This document shows, piece after piece, positions 1 through 6,360 of a stretch of 33,120 nucleotides of DNA. A model generated the notes under the pieces. The model saw only the letters and a program-made list of their open reading frames with translations. It did no database searches and was not told where the DNA came from. The position numbers and the translations under genes are program-made. Source of the stretch: Actinomycetota bacterium (GTDB lineage: Bacteria; Actinomycetota; Thermoleophilia; Gaiellales; Gaiellaceae). Positions within the stretch are counted from its first letter, which is position 1, and the number at the start of each line of letters is the position of its first letter. The DNA lies in contig PLBK01000047.1 of the NCBI GenBank assembly GCA_003134505.1, positions 133,358 to 166,477 of the forward strand. The letters are read 5' to 3'.

Positions 1-1377
1 GTCATCGACTTCATCGACATGGCGAACCCGAAGAACCGGGCACAGGTCGAGGAGGAGCTCAAGGAGGAGCTGGAGCGCGACCGGACGAAGACGTACGTGG
101 TCGAGATCTCCCCGCTCGGTCTCGTCGAGATGACGAGACAGAACGTCACCGACGGGCCGCGCGAGATCCTGACCAAGCGCTGCCCGACCTGTGCCGGAGA
201 CGGAATCGTGGTCTCGGAGATGTCCACCGCGGTCGACGCGGAGCGCAGCCTGCGGGCGCTCGCCGCCCAGAGCCCGCGCACCAAGGCGTTCAAGGTCGAG
301 CTCAACGCGCACGTCGCGTCGATTCTGATCGGACCGGGCGCGGAGCGGCTCAAGGAGATCGAGGCCGTCACGAAGCGCGTCTTCCTGCTCGAGGGCAAGG
401 AGGGCGTGCCGCTCGACCACTTCGCCGTCCTCGACAAGGGCACGGTCGAGAAGCTGGCGCCGAAATCGCCCTACGCCGAGGGGAAGGAGCTCGAGGTCAA
501 GCTCGGCGAGGTCGGGCTCCACGACCCCGAGGCCGGGATGGGCAAGCTCGACGGCTACGAGGTCTGTGTCGGCGAGGCCGCGCGTCTCGTCGGCAAGAAG
601 GTGAAGGCCCGAGTCGAGCGTGTCATCGAGGGGACGATCTACGCCAGCCTCGTCGGCGGTGCGGTCGTGCAGACGCCGGCACCGATTACGGCGGAGGGGC
701 TTGCCGAGAAGCCGACCCGGGCCGGCGCTCGCAAGGGCGCCGAGTCTGCCGTCGCTCCGGAGCCCGAGTCCCCGGAGGCCCAGTCCCCGGAAGCCCAGTC
801 CCCGGAAGCCGAGCTCGAGGAAGACAAGGCAGACGATGAGGCGCCGGCCGACGAAGAGGCCGTGGCCGAGGAAGAGGCTGCGACCGACGCCGAAGGCGCT
901 CCCGACGCCGATGCCGCCCAGCAGGCTCCACGCAAGCGCACGCGGCGCGGCTCCCGGGGCGGCCGCCGCCACCGCAAGCCCGCCGGCGCGGCCACCGCCG
1001 CCACGGCCAACGGAGCCGTCGCGGCCGAAGACGTCGAGACCGCCGGGCCGCGGATCCACCTGCCCGATCCGACGCTCGGCGCCGAGCCCGGCGAGGCGGA
1101 GTCCGACAACGGGGCCCAGCCGGCCCGGAAGCGTCGATCCCGCTCGCGGCGCGGCACCGGCCAGGGCCAGAGCCAGGGCCAGGCCCAGGCTCAGTCCCGG
1201 CCGGCGGCCGCGGCAGTCGCCGAGGAGACGCAGGCGGTGACGGTCGAGCCCGAAGCGGAGGCGTCTCCGGACGGCGCGCCGAAACGGAAGAGGACGCGCC
1301 GCGGCTCCAGGGGCGGTCGGCGCCATCGCAAGCCGGCGGCAACGCCTGCCGGCACCGAGTCGGCCCCGGAATCATGA
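1..1377 (+). CDS. Ribonuclease E/G family protein, C-terminal part (5' end outside window)
   Basis: RNase E/G cleaves single-stranded RNA in mRNA turnover and rRNA/tRNA maturation. The reading frame is open from base 1 (V-I-D-F-I-D-M), which matches the conserved IDFIDM segment of the family's catalytic DNase I-like subdomain, so the true start lies upstream. The motif CPTCAG at bases 181-198 is the zinc-link that holds the dimer together. A TRAM-like segment follows at about 550-650. From about base 700 to the stop the protein becomes an Ala/Glu/Pro/Arg-rich tail without obvious fold. This tail contains a 17-residue basic block (KRTRRGSRGG plus RRHRKPA) twice, near 930-980 and 1285-1340, probably an RNA- or partner-binding region. 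It is followed by rplU, the usual actinobacterial order. Whether it is rne or rng cannot be decided from this fragment. Confidence 0.93.
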   Translation, partial: VIDFIDMANPKNRAQVEEELKEELERDRTKTYVVEISPLGLVEMTRQNVTDGPREILTKRCPTCAGDGIVVSEMSTAVDAERSLRALAAQSPRTKAFKVELNAHVASILIGPGAERLKEIEAVTKRVFLLEGKEGVPLDHFAVLDKGTVEKLAPKSPYAEGKELEVKLGEVGLHDPEAGMGKLDGYEVCVGEAARLVGKKVKARVERVIEGTIYASLVGGAVVQTPAPITAEGLAEKPTRAGARKGAESAVAPEPESPEAQSPEAQSPEAELEEDKADDEAPADEEAVAEEEAATDAEGAPDADAAQQAPRKRTRRGSRGGRRHRKPAGAATAATANGAVAAEDVETAGPRIHLPDPTLGAEPGEAESDNGAQPARKRRSRSRRGTGQGQSQGQAQAQSRPAAAAVAEETQAVTVEPEAEASPDGAPKRKRTRRGSRGGRRHRKPAATPAGTESAPES

Positions 1378-1392
1378 GCTACACTGTTTTCC

Positions 1393-1413
1393 GCGGGCAG
1401 CTGGCCCGCTTTT
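1393..1413 (+). terminator. Short hairpin with T-run before rplU (terminator or attenuator)
   Basis: GCGGGC (1393-1398), loop AGCTG, GCCCGC (1404-1409) form a perfect 6-bp GC stem followed directly by TTTT (1410-1413). It lies between the RNase E/G stop and rplU. It could be a partial terminator for the upstream gene or a ribosomal-protein leader element for rplU. The T-run is short, so termination would probably be incomplete. Confidence 0.5.
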
Positions 1414-1438
1414 CCCTGCTTATGAGCTGGGCTGGCCT

Positions 1439-1909
1439 ATGACTTACGCGATCATCTCACTCGGTGGCAAGCAGTACCGCGTCCAGGAGGGGCAGCGCCT
1501 GCTCGTGGACCAGCTCGCGCACGCCGACGGCAAGACGTTCCATCCGGACGTGCTGTTCGTCGGCGGCGACGGCAAGGCCGAGTTCGCCCCGAAGGGGACG
1601 CAGGTGACCGTGACCGTCCTCGGCAGCGCCCTCGGCGACAAGATCCGGATCGGCAAGTACAAGAAGCGCACCGGGTACCGCCGGCACACCGGGCATCGGA
1701 GCAAGCTGACGCAGATCGAGATCACCGCGATCGGTGCCAAGGCTGCTGCTGCGGCCAAGCCGAAGGCCGAAGCGGCAGAGAAGGTCGAGAAGCCGGCACC
1801 CAAGCCGAAGCCGGCAGCCACGGTCGAGCCCGCCGCGGCCGAGAAGCCGAAGATCCCCGCCAAGACGCGGGCGAAAGCGCAAACCGAAGCAAAGGACGAG
1901 GCAGAGTAA
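1439..1909 (+). CDS. rplU: 50S ribosomal protein bL21 with Ala/Lys-rich C-terminal extension
   Basis: bL21 binds 23S rRNA in the large subunit. The first ~103 residues carry the family signature ([18 protein letters not shown] at the start, then [15 protein letters not shown] near residues 79-93). The family is normally about 100-105 residues. This protein has about 50 extra residues made of Ala, Lys, Pro and Glu, a low-complexity basic tail seen in some high-GC actinobacterial L21 proteins. The ATG at 1439 has no strong Shine-Dalgarno sequence. The stop overlaps the rpmA start (TAATG), so bL21 and bL27 are translationally coupled. Confidence 0.97.
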   Translation: MTYAIISLGGKQYRVQEGQRLLVDQLAHADGKTFHPDVLFVGGDGKAEFAPKGTQVTVTVLGSALGDKIRIGKYKKRTGYRRHTGHRSKLTQIEITAIGAKAAAAAKPKAEAAEKVEKPAPKPKPAATVEPAAAEKPKIPAKTRAKAQTEAKDEAE

Positions 1910-2157
1910 TGGCGCACAAGAAGGGACTCGGATCGTCGCGGAACGGTCGTGACTCCAAGCCGAAGATGCTGGGCGTGAAGATCTTCGCCGGCCAGGAGGT
2001 CAAGGCGGGGATGATCATCGTCCGCCAGCGCGGGACGCAGTTCCGCCCCGGCCCCGGCACCGGGCTCGGACGGGACCACACGATCTTCGCGACGCGCCCG
2101 GGCACGGTGGCGTTCCGCCAGAGCGGCGAGCGCCGCTTCATCGAAGTCACGGACTGA
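1909..2157 (+). CDS. rpmA: 50S ribosomal protein bL27
   Basis: bL27 reaches toward the peptidyl-transferase centre with its N-terminus. The 82-residue protein begins [16 protein letters not shown], followed by the family stretch [14 protein letters not shown], and has the normal length. There is no cleavable N-terminal extension of the Firmicutes type. It overlaps the rplU stop by one base (TAATG). A weak inverted repeat (CGGTAGC 2160-2166 / GCTACCG 2183-2189) lies in the 40-bp gap before obgE. Confidence 0.98.
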   Translation: MAHKKGLGSSRNGRDSKPKMLGVKIFAGQEVKAGMIIVRQRGTQFRPGPGTGLGRDHTIFATRPGTVAFRQSGERRFIEVTD

Positions 2158-2197
2158 CCCGGTAGCCGCGCACGGCTCGGGCGCTACCGTTCGCCCG

Positions 2198-3382
2198 ATG
2201 TTCAACGACCGTGCCAGCATCCACGTCGCCGCCGGTCGCGGCGGCGACGGCGCGCTCAGCTTCCGCCGTGAGAAGCATGTCCCCAAGGGCGGGCCTGACG
2301 GCGGCGACGGCGGACCGGGGGGCTCGGTCGTCCTCGTCGCCGATCCCGACCTGCGCGACCTGTCGGCGTTCCGCACGCGACGGCGGATCACCGCCGGCAA
2401 GGGCGGGCACGGCGGCGGCACGGGCCGGCACGGAGCGGCGGGGGAGGACGTCGAGCTCCACGTCCCGGTCGGCACCGAGGTCCGCGACGAGGGCGGCGAG
2501 CTCGTCGCCGACCTGGCCCGGCCCGGCGCGAAGGTCGTCGTCGCGAGAGGCGGCGCGCCCGGCCGCGGGAACCGGCACTTCGCGACGCCGACCCGGCAGA
2601 CGCCGCGCTTCGCCGAGGTGGGGATGCCGGGCGAGGAAGCCGAGATCGAGCTCCACCTGAAGCTGCTCGCCGACGCCGCGCTCGTCGGCCAGCCGAACGC
2701 CGGCAAGTCCTCGCTCCTGCGCCGGATCTCGAACGCGAAGCCGAAGGTGGCCGAGTACCCGTTCACCACGCTCGCTCCGGTCCTCGGAACCGTCGACGCT
2801 CCGGACGACCGCCAGCTGGTCGTCGCCGACGTCCCGGGGCTGATCGAAGGTGCCGCCGAGGGCATCGGGCTCGGGCACGAATTCCTCGCGCATCTCGAGC
2901 GGGCCCGCGCGCTCGTGCACGTGATCGACGCCGCCGCCGGCGATCCCGCGGAGCAGTTCCGTGCCGTCGACCGCGAGCTGGAGGCCTACGGGGCCGGCCT
3001 CGACGAGCTGCCGCAGATCGTCGTCCTGAACAAGATCGACATCGCGCCGGAGCCGGTGCTCGACATCGCAGACGAGCGCATCCTCGGGATCTTTCCGCTC
3101 TCGTGCGCGACCGGCGAGGGCGTCGAGCTGTTCAAGCGGTCGCTCTTCTCGCTGATCCCGGAGCCCTCAGAGCCTGCCGTCGACGACGACGCGGTACCGG
3201 ACTTCATGGTCTACCGGCCGAAGCCGCGCCGCGCGTCGTTCCGGATCCTGCGCACCGACCGCGGCTACCGCGTCGTCGGGAGCCCGCCGGACGAGGACGA
3301 GCTCGCCGCGGCGCTGCGGGCCGCCGGGGCGAGGGAGGGCGACGAGGTCGCCGTCGGCGAGGAGACGTTCGAGTACCAGTGA
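2198..3382 (+). CDS. obgE: Obg/CgtA family GTPase
   Basis: Obg is an essential GTPase linked to 50S assembly and the stringent response. The 394-residue protein shows the three expected parts. The glycine-rich Obg fold covers residues 1 to about 158 (GGDGG and GGHGGG runs). The G domain has G1 GQPNAGKSS near residue 164, G3 DVPG near 211 and G4 NKID near 278. A C-terminal OCT domain spans about 315-394. Gene order rplU-rpmA-obgE is strongly conserved. The stop codon overlaps the GTG start of nadD (GTGA), indicating translational coupling. Confidence 0.97.
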   Translation: MFNDRASIHVAAGRGGDGALSFRREKHVPKGGPDGGDGGPGGSVVLVADPDLRDLSAFRTRRRITAGKGGHGGGTGRHGAAGEDVELHVPVGTEVRDEGGELVADLARPGAKVVVARGGAPGRGNRHFATPTRQTPRFAEVGMPGEEAEIELHLKLLADAALVGQPNAGKSSLLRRISNAKPKVAEYPFTTLAPVLGTVDAPDDRQLVVADVPGLIEGAAEGIGLGHEFLAHLERARALVHVIDAAAGDPAEQFRAVDRELEAYGAGLDELPQIVVLNKIDIAPEPVLDIADERILGIFPLSCATGEGVELFKRSLFSLIPEPSEPAVDDDAVPDFMVYRPKPRRASFRILRTDRGYRVVGSPPDEDELAAALRAAGAREGDEVAVGEETFEYQ

Positions 3383-3945
3383 CAGGCCTGCTCGGAGGCG
3401 CCTTCGACCCGCCGCACGCCGGGCACGTGGCGCTGCTCCGGGATGCGCGCGCCCACTTCGGCTTCGCGCGCGCGGTCGTGCTCGTCGTCGCCGACCCCGG
3501 ACACAAGCAGGTCACGACCGACGGCTCCGTGCGACTCGCCCTCGCCCAGGCCGCGTTTCCGGGCGAAGACGTCGAGCTCGACCCGCATCCGCGCACGATC
3601 GACACGTTGCGAGAGGGCCGGTTCGACGACCCGGTCTTCCTGGTCGGCGCCGACCAGTTCGCCGACTTCCTGACCTGGAAGGATCCCGACGGCGTGCTCG
3701 AGCTGGCGCGGCTCGGCGTCGCCACGCGGCCGGGCTATCGGCGCGCGCGGCTCGAGCGGGTGCTCGCAGAGCTGGCCCGCCCCGACCGCGTGAGCTTCTT
3801 CGAGATCGAGCCGGTCGACGTCTCCTCGAGCGACGTCCGGGCTCGCGTCGCGCGCGGCAAGCCGATCGACGGCCTCGTCCCACCCGCGGTCGAGCAGGAG
3901 ATCGAGCGGCTCGGGCTCTACCGGTCGCGCGGGCGCCGCCGCTAG
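3379..3945 (+). CDS. nadD: Nicotinate-nucleotide adenylyltransferase
   Basis: NadD makes nicotinate adenine dinucleotide from nicotinate mononucleotide and ATP in NAD synthesis. The 188-residue protein opens almost at once with GGAFDPPHAGH (residues 6-16), the nucleotidyltransferase motif containing HxGH. It has VGADQF in the middle and SSSDVRAR near residue 148, corresponding to the SSTxIR motif. The start was chosen as the GTG at 3379, overlapping the obgE stop in the sequence GTGA. The frame is open much further upstream but only inside obgE. Length is normal for the family. Confidence 0.95.
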   Translation: MTGLLGGAFDPPHAGHVALLRDARAHFGFARAVVLVVADPGHKQVTTDGSVRLALAQAAFPGEDVELDPHPRTIDTLREGRFDDPVFLVGADQFADFLTWKDPDGVLELARLGVATRPGYRRARLERVLAELARPDRVSFFEIEPVDVSSSDVRARVARGKPIDGLVPPAVEQEIERLGLYRSRGRRR

Positions 3946-3967
3946 ACTTGCCCCGGAACCGGTCACC

Positions 3968-3973
3968 AGGAGA
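3968..3973 (+). promoter_or_regulatory. Shine-Dalgarno AGGAGA that points to a CTG start for rsfS
   Basis: AGGAGA at 3968-3973 is followed by a 9-base spacer and CTG at 3983. No ATG, GTG or TTG lies at a suitable distance in the rsfS frame. The next in-frame ATG (4046) would remove the conserved N-terminal helix. Confidence 0.6.
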
Positions 3974-3982
3974 CGAAACCGA

Positions 3983-4339
3983 CTGACGTCACTCGAACAA
4001 GCACGCCGCATCGCCGGCCTCGCCCAGGAGAAGCTGGCGAGGGACGTGGTCATCCTCGATATGCGGCCGGTCTGCACCTACACCGACTTCTTCGTGATCT
4101 GCACGGGCCAGAACCCCCGGCAGACGAAGGCGATCTACGACGAGGTCCACGACCGCCTGAAGCACGACGGCCGCATCCTCCCGCGCTCGGTCGACGGCGA
4201 GCGCGACGCGAGTTGGATCGTCGCCGACTACCTCGACGTCGTGCTCCACGTCTTCACGCCCGAGACGCGCAAGTACTACCGGCTCGAGCAGCTCTGGGGC
4301 GACGTGCCGTCGGTCGAGCTCGAAGCCGCCAGCGCCTGA
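3983..4339 (+). CDS. rsfS: Ribosomal silencing factor RsfS (CTG start)
   Basis: RsfS binds uL14 and blocks subunit joining, lowering translation in stationary phase. The 118-residue reading from CTG 3983 gives (M)TSLEQARRIAGLAQEKLA, then DVVILDMRPVCTYTDFFVI, which matches the usual family N-terminus. Later come an RQTKAI segment and a conserved Trp-Ile plus Asp-Tyr pair near residues 72-77. Starting at ATG 4046 would leave 97 residues lacking helix 1. The gene follows nadD by 37 bp, the standard nadD-rsfS neighbourhood, and tRNA-Ala lies 19 bp downstream. The family call is firm; the CTG start is an inference from the Shine-Dalgarno position and homology. Confidence 0.93.
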   Translation: MTSLEQARRIAGLAQEKLARDVVILDMRPVCTYTDFFVICTGQNPRQTKAIYDEVHDRLKHDGRILPRSVDGERDASWIVADYLDVVLHVFTPETRKYYRLEQLWGDVPSVELEAASA

Positions 4340-4358
4340 CGGCTAAACTGGCCGCATC

Positions 4359-4431
4359 GGGGCCGTAGCTCAGCTGGGAGAGCGCCGCGATGGCATCGCG
4401 GAGGTCAGGGGTTCGAACCCCCTCGGCTCCA
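4359..4431 (+). tRNA. tRNA-Ala (anticodon GGC)
   Basis: A 73-base cloverleaf can be folded. The acceptor stem is GGGGCCG (4359-4365) with CGGCTCC (4424-4430) and discriminator A4431. The D-arm is GCTC...GAGC. The anticodon stem CCGCG/CGCGG closes the loop ATGGCAT, with anticodon GGC at 4392-4394. The T-arm is GGGGTTCGAACCCC. The CCA end is not encoded. A -10-like TAAACT lies at 4344-4349. The accessory stretch begins right after the 3' end, so this could be an integration site. Confidence 0.97.
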
Positions 4432-4570
4432 TCCGTTGCCCTGTCTCGCCAGGTTTGAGTGCAGCACCCGTTTAGTGAGCTGGTTCGGGTCGGTGAAGCT
4501 GGGTGGTGATGGTGCCAGCGTCGTTCGAAGAGGACGGCAAGCCAGATTGAGGACCATTCCGAGAGAACCT

Positions 4571-4590
4571 GAGGTCAGACGTCCGAACCC
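4571..4590 (+). repeat. Partial, degenerate copy of the tRNA-Ala 3' half
   Basis: GAGGTCAG, two mismatched bases, GT, one mismatch, then CGAACCC reproduces 17 of 20 bases of the tRNA-Ala variable/T-arm segment at 4401-4420. It may be a decayed attachment-site copy or coincidence. The wider gap 4432-4658 holds no recognisable gene. An 8-bp inverted repeat (GAGAACCT 4563-4570 / AGGTTCTC 4597-4604) brackets this copy. Confidence 0.3.
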
Positions 4591-4616
4591 TCACCGAGGT
4601 TCTCGATCAGCGCGGT

Positions 4617-4649
4617 TGGTCGGCAGGATGCTTGACACCCTGCCGACCA
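4617..4649. terminator. 11-bp perfect hairpin at the 3' end of the hydrolase remnant
   Basis: TGGTCGGCAGG (4617-4627) and CCTGCCGACCA (4639-4649) are perfect reverse complements around an 11-base loop. The hairpin lies just past the minus-strand stop at 4659 and downstream of the + strand tRNA gene. It could therefore end transcription from both sides. Neither side has a T-run. Confidence 0.5.
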
Positions 4650-4658
4650 GTAGCGCTC

Positions 4659-5276
4659 TTAGTTGCTGGACGTCGCAGCCTCGAGGATGAGGCTTGATTG
4701 GAGGGACCGGGCCGCCTCCGTGATCAGGTCGGCGACGGCCGCGGGCTGTGAGACGTAGATGGCGTGGCTGCCGGGGGCCTCGGCGACCGTCGAGCCGGCA
4801 CGCTCCGCCATTGCGCGCTGCGCGGGCGGCGGGATCATCCGGTCGTCGGTTGCAACCAGGTACCAGCTGGGCTTGTTCTTCCACGCCGGCTGGGTGACGG
4901 TGCCGTTGAGGGCATCGAGGCCCCACGGCGTCTGTGCGTCCGCCATGAACGACGCCAGGTCCTGCGAGACGTCGGCAGCGAATGACGCGGCGAACTTGTC
5001 GCGGTCGAGGAACAGGAAGCCGTCCTGCGGTGGCAGGATCGGCGGCACCGGCGCGCCGGGTGGCGGGTCGGCGATGAGCGTGCTGACGGACTCGCCCTGG
5101 TCGGGGGCGAAGGCCGCGATGTAGACGAGCCCTGCGACCTTGTCGTGAGTGCCTGACTCGGTGATCACGACGCCGCCGTAGGAGTGGCCGACGAGGAGCG
5201 TCGGGCCGTCCAGCTGGTCGAGCACCTGCTGCGTCGCGGCGACGTCCTCCTCCAGCGTCACGGTCGGGTTCTGCAC
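4659..5276 (-). pseudogene. Alpha/beta hydrolase, N-terminally truncated
   Basis: The translation matches secreted or cytoplasmic alpha/beta-hydrolase fold enzymes (esterase-like). The nucleophile elbow is GHSYGG, the acid residue lies in ATDDRMIP and the histidine in GSHAIYVSQP. All three catalytic elements are therefore present. Normal members start 30-45 residues earlier with a strand and oxyanion-hole motif of the form LVHGxFxDxSxW. Here the frame runs upstream only to an in-frame stop at 5340-5342 and this motif is absent in all minus-strand frames. The remaining upstream residues (DRLLKQDGFDVRIVQNPT) still look like the family, so the gene was probably longer and lost its 5' end. A GTG at 5276 could start a shortened product. 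Substrate is unknown. Confidence 0.6.
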
Positions 5277-5386
5277 GATGCGGACGTCGAACCCGTCCTG
5301 CTTGAGGAGGCGATCAGAGCACCGGCCACAGCCTGACTCTCACCTCCGAGGAGAGCCGGACGAACCAACGTGCTCAGGAATTACAG

Positions 5387-6103
5387 CTAATCGGCGCCGA
5401 CGACCTTGTGGTCCTGGTTGACGAAGATGTGGTGCGGCCAGTTGACGCCGATGTTGTGGACCTCGTACACGCCGTTGCTCAGCTTCACAACACGGTCGAC
5501 TATGCCACCCGGGTAGGCGGCCAACGCAGCTTCCGTCGCCTTGTTCGCTTGCGTTCCGCTGGCGATCGTTCCCGACCCCTGACTGTAGGTCGCTGGGATC
5601 TGCCCGACCTGCTTTGACGTGGACGGTGCACCACGCTGGAAGGGGACGACCTTTGCCGCCGAGGAAGTCGCAGATCCGCCCCTGCCAGTCGGTTTCACGA
5701 TCACCTGGCTGGCCGTGATCGTCGTTCCGTTGACCCTTCCAAGTACGAGGACGCTTTCGCCTTTCTCAATGGCACTCGCCGAGATCGAGCTCGTCCCCTT
5801 CCGGTATGTCGTAGAGGACGCCTTGTTGACGGTCACCTTCTGACCCGCTGGTGTCGAGATTGTGAAGCTCGACCTGGACACGCTGTCGAGCGTGCCGGAT
5901 GCTCCCCCTGCGGCCGGTCCAGACCGCGCGTTGGATCCCCCTCTGCCGGGCGCGGGTCGCCCTGAGGTTGCCGCGGGGGACGTGGCTGTTGTCGCTGTGC
6001 CTGAGCCGTTGCTGGCGGTTGCGCTGCCGATCCCGTAGGCACCGCCCCCGAGCGCGATGGCTGCGGCGGTGACAGCGCGGGTTGTCTTGTCCCAACGATG
6101 CAA
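5387..6103 (-). CDS. Exported protein with DUF5666-like and PepSY-like regions
   Basis: The 238-residue protein starts at a TTG (6103) without a clear Shine-Dalgarno sequence. Residues 9-30 form a hydrophobic export signal or single membrane anchor (TRAVTAAAIALGGGAYGIGS). A Ser/Thr/Ala/Gly/Pro-rich linker follows. Around residues 70-135 lies a small beta domain of the DUF5666 type (GTLDSVSRSSFTI, TVNKASSTTY, VLVLGRVNGTTITASQVIV). The last ~50 residues (ATEAALAAYPGG...VDRVVKLSNGVYEVHNI) resemble a PepSY-type inhibitor or processing domain. It probably acts outside the membrane, but its role is unknown. It lies directly downstream of dioxygenase debris, so its original promoter may be lost. Confidence 0.75.
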   Translation of the reverse strand: MHRWDKTTRAVTAAAIALGGGAYGIGSATASNGSGTATTATSPAATSGRPAPGRGGSNARSGPAAGGASGTLDSVSRSSFTISTPAGQKVTVNKASSTTYRKGTSSISASAIEKGESVLVLGRVNGTTITASQVIVKPTGRGGSATSSAAKVVPFQRGAPSTSKQVGQIPATYSQGSGTIASGTQANKATEAALAAYPGGIVDRVVKLSNGVYEVHNIGVNWPHHIFVNQDHKVVGAD

Positions 6104-6110
6104 GGACCCG

Positions 6111-6357
6111 CTAAGAGCTGTGTGAGAGGAACTGAAGAGATTGATGTGAATGTGCGCCTGCCGGGATGTTGCTTCGTTGCGTGCGGGATGCGGGACCGTC
6201 TGGAAGTCCGAGCCCGCCTTTGTCCGTCTTCTGGGTGCCGCGCGTGAACGTCCGGCTCGATGCCCCGGAGCCGAAGCCCGAGTAGACGCCAGCCGCGTTG
6301 GCGTGCCAGATGTCGACGGCGGCGCCCCTGGATAAGCCCGGGTCGTCCTCGCGACAC
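6111..6357 (-). pseudogene. Remnant of an intradiol ring-cleavage dioxygenase-like gene
   Basis: One minus-strand frame reads GAAVDIWHANAAGVYSGFG, then RTFTRGTQKTDKGG. This is the family signature around the first metal ligands of catechol/protocatechuate-type intradiol dioxygenases and their secreted homologues. After that the frame loses similarity. A second frame starting near 6212 continues with SDFQTVPHPA and later AHIHINLF, matching the FxTxYPGWY...HIH metal-binding end of the family. The gene is thus frameshifted and the conserved YPGWY part is scrambled. The 5' part is missing too: the preceding frame is occupied by the flavoprotein's 3' end. It is not expected to be functional. Confidence 0.65.
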
Positions 6358-6360
6358 TGG

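Noticed and set aside
1444-2865. Long minus-strand open frame opposite rplU, rpmA and obgE
   Set aside because: Its translation is Ser/Arg/Pro/Ala-rich low complexity without any domain. It is the usual antisense shadow of GC-rich coding DNA.
4436-4690. 84-codon + strand frame after the tRNA
   Set aside because: No similarity recognised, it crosses the 11-bp hairpin, and no ribosome binding site is visible.
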